A DNA stretch of 41,660 nt from Rikenellaceae bacterium. GTDB lineage: Bacteria; Bacteroidota; Bacteroidia; Bacteroidales; Rikenellaceae. The notes beneath the pieces are model-generated. The model had not been told where the DNA came from and ran no database searches. It saw only the letters and a program-made list of their open reading frames with translations. The stretch lies in the NCBI GenBank assembly GCA_015059785.1, contig SUZS01000022.1, positions 1 to 41,660 on the forward strand, given 5' to 3'. Position numbers and translations under genes: made by a program. Numbering within the stretch: position 1 is the stretch's first letter; each line of letters opens with the position of its first letter. This document shows positions 23,703 to 32,379 of the stretch, piece after piece.

Positions 23703-23833
23703 TAATTTGTCGTCAGAGTGGGGCAGGTACAACGCTTGGGCTATAAAACAGCGAAGGGTAGTACTAAAGCGTACGACCCTTTGCTTGTTTTATAGGTTAG
23801 CGGAAGTAGATGCCCCACTATCACGACAAATTA
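23703..23833. repeat. 131-bp long rod-like palindrome between convergent genes
   Basis: Four successive stems line up: TAATTTGTCGT/ACGACAAATTA (23703-23713 with 23823-23833), AGTGGGGCA/TGCCCCACT (23717-23725 with 23811-23819), CTATAAAACA/TGTTTTATAG (23741-23750 with 23786-23795) and GCGAAGGGT/ACCCTTTGC (23751-23759 with 23776-23784). The right arm overlaps the stop codon of hom at 23831. It may end transcription from the long minus-strand operon, or be a small palindromic repeat that inserted here. Confidence 0.7.
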
Positions 23834-25021
23834 ATCGCGAGGGTAAGCTGCAATGAATATATTACGCTCTCGCAACTCCTCCTGATTACGATGCAGCTCG
23901 GTGAGGGAGATGTTACCTACGACATACTTATAGTTGTCAGAGATATAACTCTCGCTAATAGAGTCAAAGTTAAGCAGAGCCAAATCCTCGGCATCGGTAT
24001 AGCGGTAGTAAATGCGGAAAGTATGGTCTGTGGTATATGTAGGCAGCTGTGAGTCGTTGCGCTTCTTATACTCATACTTATAGTTATAGAGGCAAGCCGT
24101 AATATCGCTCAGCACAGCCGAACCTGTAGGATAGCCACCCGCACCGCGACCGAACATAAACTGCTTATCGTAGAAAAGTCCCTTGATAACCACGCCATTG
24201 AACTCGTCCTCAACGCTATAGATATACTTATTGCGAGAGATAAGCTGTGGCATAACGCTCATAATCAGGCGGTTATCAGCGAGCTTCTCTACATGAGCAA
24301 CGAGCTTAAAGCGGCGCTCCTTCTCAGTCGCAAAGCGGATATCGTTGTCGTTCATATTTGAGATTCCGTATGTAAAAATCTTCTCTGGAGCAACATAGAG
24401 GCCAAAGGCGTGGACAGTAATGATAATAAGCTTAAAGAGTGAGTCCCAGCCGTCAATATCGAGTGAAGGGTTGCTCTCAGCAAAGCCCAAATCCTGTGCC
24501 AGCTTAAGTGCATCTGGGTAGGACATCTTCTCATTAAAAATCTTACTGAGGATAAAGTTTGACGAGCCGTTAAGAATACCCTTTACAGATGTAAGTAGGT
24601 CGTTATCGTAGTACTCCTCAAGGTTACGGATAACTGGGATAGAGCCACAAGCCGACGCGTCATAGAGCAGAGCGGTGTTATACTGCTGCTGAAGCTCCAT
24701 AAGCTCCTCAATATGGTAGGCGAGCATCTTCTTATTACCCGAAACCACTGGCAGGCGCTTCATAAGGGCTGTTTTTACGATAGTATAAGCAGCCTCTGCA
24801 TCGTCAATAAGCTCAACAATAAAGTTCACCTCTGGGTCGGAGAAAATCTCGTCAGGGTTATCAGTAAAGTTTGCCTCAATAGAGCGAGGTTTTGTAATGT
24901 CGCGCACGCAGATACGGCGAATCTCCACATTAGTTGCGCCAATACGCTTCAGAACATCATATAGACCCTTGCCAACAGTACCAAAGCCAAAGAGTCCAAT
25001 CTGTAATTTCTTACTATTCAT
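23831..25021 (-). CDS. hom: Homoserine dehydrogenase, 396 aa
   Basis: Reduces aspartate semialdehyde to homoserine with NAD(P)H, the branch point to threonine and methionine. The N-terminal Rossmann motif GFGTVG (12-17) is clear, followed by the cofactor region ending VSGNKKMLAYH and the catalytic-domain signature GILNGSSNFILSKI with SNPSLDIDGWDSLFKL. The last ~70 residues could be a diverged regulatory tail rather than a standard ACT domain. There is no fused aspartokinase, unlike the bifunctional ThrA of many Bacteroidota. The ATG overlaps the metX stop by 8 nt, so it is translated with metY and metX, indicating a methionine-directed supply of homoserine. Confidence 0.92.
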   Translation of the reverse strand: MNSKKLQIGLFGFGTVGKGLYDVLKRIGATNVEIRRICVRDITKPRSIEANFTDNPDEIFSDPEVNFIVELIDDAEAAYTIVKTALMKRLPVVSGNKKMLAYHIEELMELQQQYNTALLYDASACGSIPVIRNLEEYYDNDLLTSVKGILNGSSNFILSKIFNEKMSYPDALKLAQDLGFAESNPSLDIDGWDSLFKLIIITVHAFGLYVAPEKIFTYGISNMNDNDIRFATEKERRFKLVAHVEKLADNRLIMSVMPQLISRNKYIYSVEDEFNGVVIKGLFYDKQFMFGRGAGGYPTGSAVLSDITACLYNYKYEYKKRNDSQLPTYTTDHTFRIYYRYTDAEDLALLNFDSISESYISDNYKYVVGNISLTELHRNQEELRERNIFIAAYPRD

Positions 25022-26033
25022 CTTTTATAAAGTCTAAAATTATCTCATTCAAAAGTTTATGTTCTACTAAAAATCCATCGTGGCCAAAGACTGAGTCTAT
25101 CGTGCGATAGGTCACATCTGGGATATTCTTCACAAGTATATCGTGGTCCTCTGGCGGAAAGATAATATCCGAGGTTATAGCCACAACAAGGCTCTTTGCC
25201 TTAATACTTTTCAGCACATCCTCTACCCTACCACGCTCACGACCAAGGTTATGCGAGTCTACAGCCTGCGAGAGACGGTAGTATGAGTATGCGTTGAACC
25301 TACGGCGCAGTTTCTCGCCCTGATAGCGCTGATAACTAAGTACTCGGCGGTTAAACGAGGCGTTATCTGGGTCAGAATCCTCCTGCGAGATATTATACGC
25401 CATACCACCACGATAGCTCAGCAGAGCAATGCTTCGCGCGACTGCCATACCCGTAAGGCCCGCCTCATCTGTTCGCTGACCGAATGTAGGGTCGCACTCA
25501 ATAGCCATACGCTGCGACTCATTAAAACCCGAAGCCCACGCAAGGGTGCGTGGTGTAGTTGCAATAAAGGCCGCCTTCTGTGCAAAATCTGGCTGCATAA
25601 CTGCCCACTCAAGGCACTGAAAACCACCAATAGAGCTACCTATAAGCAGTTTTACGCGCTTGATGCCTAAATGTTCTGCCAACAACTGATGCACACGCAC
25701 CATATCTCTCACTGTTATAAGCGGGAAGTCAGAATACCACTTCTCCCCCGTAGCGGGATTTATAGAGTGAGGACCCGTAGTGCCATAGTGCGAGCCGAGG
25801 AAGTTTGCGCAGACGGTAAAGTACTTTGCAGGGTCAAGAAAGCACCCCTGCTCAACAGTATGAGGCCACCAATCGGCAACATCCGAGTTTGCTGTAAGTG
25901 CGTGGCAGACCCAGATAACATTGCTCTTCGCCTCATTCATCTGTCCATATGTATCATATGCGATGTCAAGCGAAGGGAATGTAAAGCCGCCCTCAGTGGT
26001 AAATGGGTGTGGATAGTGATATACTCTACTCAT
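25014..26033 (-). CDS. metX: Homoserine O-acetyltransferase MetX, 339 aa
   Basis: Transfers acetyl from acetyl-CoA to homoserine, activating it for direct sulfhydrylation by MetY. It is an alpha/beta hydrolase-fold protein: the nucleophile elbow GSSIGG has Ser134, and the acid and base are in ITSDIIFPP and the final FGHDGFL. The N-terminal NFLGSHYGTTGP and WYSDFPLIT regions are family hallmarks. Some MetX proteins use succinyl-CoA instead, and sequence alone cannot settle the acyl donor. It overlaps metY by 8 nt upstream and hom by 8 nt downstream. Confidence 0.93.
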   Translation of the reverse strand: MSRVYHYPHPFTTEGGFTFPSLDIAYDTYGQMNEAKSNVIWVCHALTANSDVADWWPHTVEQGCFLDPAKYFTVCANFLGSHYGTTGPHSINPATGEKWYSDFPLITVRDMVRVHQLLAEHLGIKRVKLLIGSSIGGFQCLEWAVMQPDFAQKAAFIATTPRTLAWASGFNESQRMAIECDPTFGQRTDEAGLTGMAVARSIALLSYRGGMAYNISQEDSDPDNASFNRRVLSYQRYQGEKLRRRFNAYSYYRLSQAVDSHNLGRERGRVEDVLKSIKAKSLVVAITSDIIFPPEDHDILVKNIPDVTYRTIDSVFGHDGFLVEHKLLNEIILDFIKDE

Positions 26034-27315
26034 CTATACTCTCAAAAGCCTGTTCAAAATCGTCTACAATATCCTCAACATTCTCCAGTCCTAAAGATAT
26101 ACGCAGAAGTGTTGGCGTTACACCTGCAGCAGCCAAATCCTCCTCCGAGAGCTGTTTATGAGTTGTTGAAGCGGGGTGAGTGACAACGCTTATACTATCG
26201 CCAATCATTGTCATATTACCCATCAGCTTGAGTGACTCAACAAACTTTACAGTACTCTCAAGTGTACCCTTCAGCTCAATATTCATCACAGCCGAGGCTC
26301 CAAAACGATAGTACTTCTGTGCGTTTTTATACCCTGGATGCTCCTCAAAGCCTACATAGCTTACACGAGCAACCTTCGGATGCTCACGGCAATACTCAGC
26401 CAGCGTACGGCAACTCTCAACCTCATGAGCAACACGCAGCGAGAGGGTCTCAAGGCCGAGCATCATAAGGTATGAGTCAAATGGCGAAGGCGAGCAACCA
26501 AAATCTCGCAGACCATCTACACGGCACTTGACAATAAATGCCTGATTACCGAAGGTCTCGTAGATATTCAGTCCATGATACCCCTCTGACGGGCCATCAA
26601 TCTGTGGGAACTTACCATTGCCCCAGTTATAGTTACCACCATCGACAATTATTCCACCCATAGCTGTTCCGTGGCCGTTTATCCACTTTGTAGCCGAATC
26701 AACAACAATATTTGCGCCCCAATCAAATGGGTTACACAGATATCCCGCAGCACCAAAGGTGTTATCAACGACAAAAGGAACATCGTATGCAGTAGCCAAC
26801 TTACTAAGTGCCTCAAGGTCTGCCACCTCACAAGTCGGATTACCCATACTCTCTACATATATCATCTTAGTATTGCCATCAATAAGTGCCTCAAAGTCCT
26901 CTATAGCCTCCGATGCGGCGATACGCACCTCAATGCCGAGCTTGCGCAGAGATACTCTAAACTGATTATATGTACCGCCATAGAGAAATGGCGCAGCAAC
27001 GATATTATCGCCCGCCTCAGCAAGTGCTGTAACGGTAATAAATATTGCCGCCATACCAGAAGAGACTGCCAGTGCACCAACTGCATTATAGAGCGAGGCG
27101 ATACGCTGCTCGTATGCCGCTGTTGTTGGGTTATGTAGTCGGGTGTAGATATTTCCCGCCTCGCTAAGTTCAAAGAGGTTTGCTGCATAGTCGCAACTCT
27201 TAAAGTGGTATGCTGCTGTTGGGTATATAGCCACACCACGCGAGCCTGTCTGATCTACACTATATCCGCCGTGTATCTGACGGGTCTCAAATCTAAGGTT
27301 CTTCTTATCCCACAT
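26026..27315 (-). CDS. metY: O-acetylhomoserine sulfhydrylase MetY, 429 aa
   Basis: A PLP enzyme of the Cys/Met metabolism family that makes homocysteine from O-acetylhomoserine and sulfide. The N-terminal FETRQIHGGYSVDQTGSR, the phosphate-contact SSGMAA (85-90), the Asp in VDNTFG (184-189) and the Schiff-base lysine in VDSATKW (Lys210) are all present. The length near 430 with the QIHGG start separates it from the shorter cystathionine gamma-synthases. It is preceded by only 27 nt after the OstA-like gene, with no consensus promoter and no riboswitch-like structure in that gap, so it may be read from the envelope operon upstream. Confidence 0.93.
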   Translation of the reverse strand: MWDKKNLRFETRQIHGGYSVDQTGSRGVAIYPTAAYHFKSCDYAANLFELSEAGNIYTRLHNPTTAAYEQRIASLYNAVGALAVSSGMAAIFITVTALAEAGDNIVAAPFLYGGTYNQFRVSLRKLGIEVRIAASEAIEDFEALIDGNTKMIYVESMGNPTCEVADLEALSKLATAYDVPFVVDNTFGAAGYLCNPFDWGANIVVDSATKWINGHGTAMGGIIVDGGNYNWGNGKFPQIDGPSEGYHGLNIYETFGNQAFIVKCRVDGLRDFGCSPSPFDSYLMMLGLETLSLRVAHEVESCRTLAEYCREHPKVARVSYVGFEEHPGYKNAQKYYRFGASAVMNIELKGTLESTVKFVESLKLMGNMTMIGDSISVVTHPASTTHKQLSEEDLAAAGVTPTLLRISLGLENVEDIVDDFEQAFESIDE

Positions 27316-27342
27316 CGTTATAATGTTTTTACTATTTGTTCT

Positions 27343-29952
27343 CTACTCTCTTACTGACTCTACCCACTCAATAGTCTCAATAGATAGTGTATCTGTTCTA
27401 TCACGCCAACGACCCTGCTCAACAAGTCGTCTCTTACGGAGTTCCATTGCACGCTCAATAGGGAAGTTTGGTCGTGGCAGATTACCCCTATCAATACGCT
27501 CTGAAGGGCGAATAGCGCGGGTCATAACACTGTCACGACTTGGACGACGACCAGCCTCCCACTTAAAGCCCTTGAGCTTCTTCTCTCTGTCCTCAGGAAT
27601 TTTGTCCATCGGATAGAAGAAGTATGTCGGATTAGTTCGGTAAGTGATGCCCTTGAGCTGGCGATTCTCGAGGTATGCCGTCATATCGCCACTCTCAATA
27701 TATGCCATCATAGTAATCTCTGGAGAGTTCTCCTCCTGCATATAATATATGGTCTGCACATTACCGTTTACATCGTTACGATACAGCTCATTATTCTCAT
27801 TAAAGTAGGCAATCATCTCCTTACCCGCCACCTGATTGTAGTGCGCCGTATCAATCTCGGCAACTGTCATCGGATGGCCCTCAAACAGAGCCTTAGTCAG
27901 TCTACCTGCTCTATTAAATATGTGCATACTATCTGCTGTAATCTGATTCTCCTCGTTCCACAACACAGGACTCTTGTAGAGGTGAATAACAGAGTCGGTA
28001 CTGCGCGAGATAAGCGAGTCGCAGACCATCTGCGCATCGCCACGATACATACGCACATTGCGCAGAGCCATAATAAGCTTAAATGTAGAGTCCACAGCAA
28101 TAGTATCTGTAGCTACTGCCGTAGTGTCTACCTTCTCCTTGCGCGGGAAGTGCTTAGCTATAATTGAGTCAAGCATATGGCGCACAAGCGAGTCGTGCGG
28201 CACTGAGTCGGCATAGATTATTGAGTCTATCTGCCTAAATACAGAGTCGTGAACAGGTTGAATAACAATACCCTTACGCTCAAGACGCATAACACGCCTA
28301 CGGAGCTTCTTATCGGCACGCTCACGAGCCTTTACCTTAAGGATTGAGTCCTGACGCTCAAGCTTCTTATAGTACGCCGTACGCTTAGCCTGACGACGGG
28401 CTGCTATAGAGTCTAATTTTACACGCAGACTATCCGCCTTGACCCTCTTCACAGAGTCGCGAATCTGCTGCTTTAGAGCCTTTGCTGCCGCCTTTTCAAG
28501 GGCCTTACGCTCTTTAACAGTCAGCGTATCAAGCGGATTTTTGAGGCTATCTGGAAGAAGTGAGTCTACTGCAAGCGAGTCTTTTGCCAGAGAATCAACC
28601 ATTACGGCTGTTGTATCTTGAGGCTGCTCCTGCGGCAGCTCCTGCGGAGCAACACCATCCTGAGGTTGTGTCTTATGCTCCGTTTGCGAGGCTTTTGGCT
28701 GATTACCTCTATTTCTATTGCTACCCTTCTTGGCCTTATCAAGAGCTGCTAAAGCCTGCTCGCGACGCTGCTGGTTAGTCATAGGTGTTGATGGTTTCTC
28801 AACCTCAATCTCTCCGTGCTCCTCGCCCTTGGTAGCCGCCTTCTCTGCACCCTTTGCAACCTCCGCATCCTTGGCAATCTTTGCAAGTGAGTCAGCAAGG
28901 GCAATAGAGTCGGCGCGGTGCTTTGCAATTCGCTCGCGCTCAAGACGCTCGGCAACAGGGTCCTTAGTAAACATATACATAGAGTCTGAGCGGATAAAGA
29001 GCGAGTCGCCCTGCTCGGCATCGTAGCTAACCATAGCTGGCTCTTTAGTAAGGAAGGCATTACCTGGTTCTTTCCAGTACTCGCCCCAGTCTCCAAATGC
29101 CAATATCTTATTTTTGTTATCGTCAATCTGGATATTGTTGCGCAGAAGGGCATAACCGCGCTCGCGATAGTAGTCAAGGCTATCGCTCCATAGCTCCTGC
29201 TCCTCGGTAAGGATATATCCATTCTCTGTCAGGCGATACAGCTCCTCTGCATCGCGAAACTCTCCACAGTCGGCATACAGATACTCGTTCTCCTCATTAT
29301 TCCAGATATTTGTATTGCGGAAGAAGCGGGCGTTATTGGTATCCATATTATAGATTACCGAGTCGCCCTTCATCTGATACTTATCATCGCGCATCTCTAC
29401 GCGCTCAACACAGATAATATCCTTTGTATCAGCATTATAATATCCCTTATCTGACTCAAGGCGATTATTCTCGTCTATAACCACGCCACCACCTGTAAAG
29501 GTTCCTATGTTGCTCTTGGTGTTGAAGGTAAAGTTATAGGTGTACATTGTTGCCGTACCATCAACGACCTTGATAATATCTGAGTAGATGCGAGCCTCAT
29601 TCTTCTCGCCATCGTACTCTGCCCTATCGCCATAGATAAATGTTGAACCCTTGTTTATCAGCACATTTCCAAAGCACTCAAGGTGGGAGTCTGAATAACG
29701 AACAGTACTGTCACAAGTGATGACAGTACCATTATGATGCGCAGCGAAGTTACCCACAGCGATAAGTATCTTACGACCACCTATCTGCGTCTGGCGACCC
29801 GCATCGGACTTCATATCTACATACTTATCGGACTTCTCACTCTGCTCCTCTCTTTGTGGCTCTGGCAGGCGAGGCATACCCGTACTGCCAGCAAAGACTA
29901 TGCTCGCAGTAGCCACTAAAAGTGCCGATATGGTTACTAATGTTTTTCGCAC
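27343..29952 (-). CDS. OstA/LptA-like periplasmic protein with long DSL-rich insert, 869 aa
   Basis: Probably part of lipopolysaccharide transport across the periplasm. Signal peptide at the N-terminus (TLVTISALLVATASIVFAGS). Residues ~40-330 hold repeated OstA-like beta-strand units (TVRYSDSHLECFGNVLINKGSTFIYGDRAEYDGEKNEARIY split over several strands; DKYQMKGDSVIYN). A charged and Gln/Ser-rich section follows (~350-620) with repeated D-S-L steps such as DSLAKDSLAVDSLLPDSL and basic coiled-coil-like stretches. OstA-like strands resume at ~640-780 (RMYRGDAQMVCDSLISR). The start is a GTG in the overlap TAGTG with the SurA-like gene. The length is well above simple LptA proteins because of the insert, as is common in Bacteroidota OstA-like proteins. 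Confidence 0.82.
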   Translation of the reverse strand: MRKTLVTISALLVATASIVFAGSTGMPRLPEPQREEQSEKSDKYVDMKSDAGRQTQIGGRKILIAVGNFAAHHNGTVITCDSTVRYSDSHLECFGNVLINKGSTFIYGDRAEYDGEKNEARIYSDIIKVVDGTATMYTYNFTFNTKSNIGTFTGGGVVIDENNRLESDKGYYNADTKDIICVERVEMRDDKYQMKGDSVIYNMDTNNARFFRNTNIWNNEENEYLYADCGEFRDAEELYRLTENGYILTEEQELWSDSLDYYRERGYALLRNNIQIDDNKNKILAFGDWGEYWKEPGNAFLTKEPAMVSYDAEQGDSLFIRSDSMYMFTKDPVAERLERERIAKHRADSIALADSLAKIAKDAEVAKGAEKAATKGEEHGEIEVEKPSTPMTNQQRREQALAALDKAKKGSNRNRGNQPKASQTEHKTQPQDGVAPQELPQEQPQDTTAVMVDSLAKDSLAVDSLLPDSLKNPLDTLTVKERKALEKAAAKALKQQIRDSVKRVKADSLRVKLDSIAARRQAKRTAYYKKLERQDSILKVKARERADKKLRRRVMRLERKGIVIQPVHDSVFRQIDSIIYADSVPHDSLVRHMLDSIIAKHFPRKEKVDTTAVATDTIAVDSTFKLIMALRNVRMYRGDAQMVCDSLISRSTDSVIHLYKSPVLWNEENQITADSMHIFNRAGRLTKALFEGHPMTVAEIDTAHYNQVAGKEMIAYFNENNELYRNDVNGNVQTIYYMQEENSPEITMMAYIESGDMTAYLENRQLKGITYRTNPTYFFYPMDKIPEDREKKLKGFKWEAGRRPSRDSVMTRAIRPSERIDRGNLPRPNFPIERAMELRKRRLVEQGRWRDRTDTLSIETIEWVESVRE

Positions 29953-31373
29953 TACTTCATATCTTTTTTAACCCAACTCTTATTGAGGAACTCGCCATTG
30001 CGATACTCTGGACTGATGTGTACATACATAGTCTCAATCTTCTTATCAAGCCACTGCTGGAACACCTTCTGCTGCTTCTCCTGAAGAGCAATCTGCTCAA
30101 GGCGCAAGTAGTCCTCATCAAGAGTAGCCTTGTGCGAAGGGATAATATCCACAAGCTTGATAATCTTACACATCTCATTTCCGTTCATATCTGATGTGCG
30201 GAAAGCGGTAGAGATATCGCCAACCTTCATATAGCGAATTGTATTGTAGTCATCAATACTCTTGCCACCGCCAACACCGAAGTCCTCCTTAAGAAACTTT
30301 GTCGCAGTAAGCTTTGCATCAAAGGCCGAATAGTGCTCCAAAAGGTCGTGGTTTGTAACAATACCACCATTCTGCTTTGAGTGCTTATCATCGGAGTGAG
30401 CAAGAGCTGCAGCCTCAAAAGTGAGCGAGTCCTTACGGATAAGGTTTGCAATGCTATCAAGCTCAAGCATAGGGGCTACAATCTCGTCGGTAGTATAGGT
30501 CGGACGAAGGACAATGTGACGGCAGTGATAGAGATTACCGCGCTTATCAATCATCTGGATAATATGCAAACCAAACTGAGTCTCAACGACCTCAGATACC
30601 TGACCAGGCTTAAGCTCCTCAACGGCATCTGCAAAAGGCTTTACCCAACCATTAAGCGTTGTAGGCTCAAGCTCTCCACCGCGAATAGCCGCTCCGTCAA
30701 TAGAGTACATACGGGCAAGAGTTGCAAACTGAGCCTTGCCAGTAACAATTCTCTCACGCATATCAAGCAGACGCTCACGAGTACGACGCTTTGCAGCATC
30801 CATACCCTTTGGATACTTTGTAATGTGCGCATAGACATACTGCTCAGCAATAATTGGAAGGTCCTCCTTATTTGTGGTGTTATAGAACGACTCAACCTCG
30901 CCTGGAACAACCTTAACCTTGCTGATAACCTCGTTCTGCATAGCTGAAGCGTAGGTCTGCTCCTCAACCTGACGGCGCACAAGCTCGCGGATATGGTAGA
31001 TAGGCATATGGCTCTTGCGCTCAAGCTCAACAACTGAACCCGCTTCATCGGTCATATTCTGTACTTGCGCCTCAACACGCTGAACAATATCGCCAGTATT
31101 GACATCGACCGAGTCTATCAGAGCCTGGTTGTAGAGCAATTTCTGCATCATAAGCTGCTCAAGCGCCTCATTCTTTGGATCTCGGTCAGAGGTGTAACCC
31201 TCAGCACGACGAGCCTCAACAAGTTGCTGGGCAACCTGCTCAATCTCTGAGTGCATAATAGAGGAGTTTCCAACTACGGCAACCACCTTATCAAGCATCA
31301 CAAACTTCTTCTGTGCATAGATTCCGGCACCTGCCAGCACAACAGCCAACGCTGTTAAAAACACTTTCTTCAT
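29952..31373 (-). CDS. SurA-like periplasmic peptidylprolyl isomerase, 473 aa
   Basis: A periplasmic chaperone for outer-membrane proteins. Signal peptide MKKVFLTALAVVLAGAGIYAQ. The N-terminal SurA-type domain begins KFVMLDKVVAVVGNSSIMHSEIEQ. Two parvulin-like regions follow at ~165-270 (containing RGGELEPTTLNGWVKPFADAVEELKPGQ and FGLHIIQM) and ~275-390. The combination of a chaperone domain and two rotamase regions is the SurA layout. It sits between a lipoprotein relative and the OstA-like gene, consistent with a role in outer-membrane assembly. The gap to the upstream gene is 9 nt. Confidence 0.88.
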   Translation of the reverse strand: MKKVFLTALAVVLAGAGIYAQKKFVMLDKVVAVVGNSSIMHSEIEQVAQQLVEARRAEGYTSDRDPKNEALEQLMMQKLLYNQALIDSVDVNTGDIVQRVEAQVQNMTDEAGSVVELERKSHMPIYHIRELVRRQVEEQTYASAMQNEVISKVKVVPGEVESFYNTTNKEDLPIIAEQYVYAHITKYPKGMDAAKRRTRERLLDMRERIVTGKAQFATLARMYSIDGAAIRGGELEPTTLNGWVKPFADAVEELKPGQVSEVVETQFGLHIIQMIDKRGNLYHCRHIVLRPTYTTDEIVAPMLELDSIANLIRKDSLTFEAAALAHSDDKHSKQNGGIVTNHDLLEHYSAFDAKLTATKFLKEDFGVGGGKSIDDYNTIRYMKVGDISTAFRTSDMNGNEMCKIIKLVDIIPSHKATLDEDYLRLEQIALQEKQQKVFQQWLDKKIETMYVHISPEYRNGEFLNKSWVKKDMK

Positions 31374-31382
31374 ATTCTCTGT

Positions 31383-32255
31383 TTAATTTATATTCACTGA
31401 ATCCCTGTAAATCTTTACTAATCCGTTATTATCTGCATTTTGACGAATACGCTGCTCATTACTGCGTATAATCTCGCCCTGGCGGCGGTTTGTCAAAATC
31501 CTAATAATCTTATCCTTTGCCATAAATAGCGGCATGGTCTCGCCCGCCTTAAGCATATCTTTTACTCGGAAATAGTAGACTGTTGACTGATGATGAATTT
31601 GCTGCACGCCACGCTCAGAGAGCAACTTGTCGTGGTTTGAGGAACGAAGCAGAGGCAAGTGTGCCAAAAACTCAGCATAGTCTACCCACTCCTCATACTT
31701 AGTCATTCTGAAGTTGCTCTTCAGACAGACCTGCTCCGCCTCAGCAAACTTCTCAGCCTTTGGCGAGCGTAACATCTGAAGCAACCAATCTCTACGGCGG
31801 TACTTCTCTGGCACAGCCACAACATAACCCTTAACTACAGGCGAAGAGAGGCGAAAATCACTCTTGTGAGCCTTGTAGTACTCCTCAATATCAGCCTCGG
31901 TAATCTGAAAATCGACATCCTTGTCAAGATAGTACTGCTCAATCTTACGGATAAGCAACGACTGGCGATACTCCTCAACCATACGGTCTATATCAGCCTC
32001 CGAGGATGAAAAGATAAGTTCAGCCTCCTGCAACTTAAGCTGGCGGATAACCCACTTTTCAATATACGAATCGACATAGCTTACAGAGTCGGCACCAGTA
32101 AGGCCCTTTGGCACAGCAGCAGAAATCTCGGTAGCCGTAAGGGTATTGCGACCCACCTTTGCCACCGTATCATAGCCAAAAAAAGTAGACGCCTCACGAC
32201 ACGATGTTGCAAAGCAAATTACCAACAAAAACGATATGTATTTCCAAATTCTCAT
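31383..32255 (-). CDS. SurA/PpiC-related lipoprotein, 290 aa
   Basis: A predicted lipoprotein related to the peptidylprolyl isomerase chaperones. I start it at ATG 32255 (MRIWKYISFLLVICFATSC), which gives a proper lipobox with Cys19; the longer frame would add an unlikely N-terminus that overlaps the promoter. The region VAKVGRNTLTATEISAAVPKG ... YIEKWVIRQLKLQEAE resembles the SurA N-terminal domain. A parvulin-like section is degenerate, so it may be a chaperone without isomerase activity. First gene of the six-gene minus-strand run; a -7 box lies at 32266-32273. Confidence 0.75.
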   Translation of the reverse strand: MRIWKYISFLLVICFATSCREASTFFGYDTVAKVGRNTLTATEISAAVPKGLTGADSVSYVDSYIEKWVIRQLKLQEAELIFSSSEADIDRMVEEYRQSLLIRKIEQYYLDKDVDFQITEADIEEYYKAHKSDFRLSSPVVKGYVVAVPEKYRRRDWLLQMLRSPKAEKFAEAEQVCLKSNFRMTKYEEWVDYAEFLAHLPLLRSSNHDKLLSERGVQQIHHQSTVYYFRVKDMLKAGETMPLFMAKDKIIRILTNRRQGEIIRSNEQRIRQNADNNGLVKIYRDSVNIN

Positions 32256-32265
32256 AATTAACCCG

Positions 32266-32273
32266 CAAATATA
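32266..32273 (-). promoter_or_regulatory. -7 box of the envelope/methionine gene run
   Basis: TATATTTG on the minus strand, 10 nt before ATG 32255. No good -33 TTTG is present at the expected distance. Confidence 0.5.
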
Positions 32274-32326
32274 CAATTTTTCGCCGAAATACAACGGATT
32301 ACTTCGTAATAATATTGCAAAAAAGA

Positions 32327-32356
32327 GAGAAAAATGGTCGCAAAGCCACTTTTCTC
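32327..32356 (-). terminator. Terminator of the CPBP protease gene
   Basis: On the minus strand GAGAAAAGTGG and CCATTTTTCTC pair around CTTTGCGA, followed by TCTTTTTTGC. It lies 24 nt beyond the stop at 32380. Confidence 0.7.
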
Positions 32357-32379
32357 CCCTACTTCACACTCAAAGCACA

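Noticed and set aside
27316..27342. SAM or other riboswitch before metY
   Set aside because: Only 27 nt separate metY from the preceding gene, too little for a riboswitch, and no aptamer-like structure is seen.
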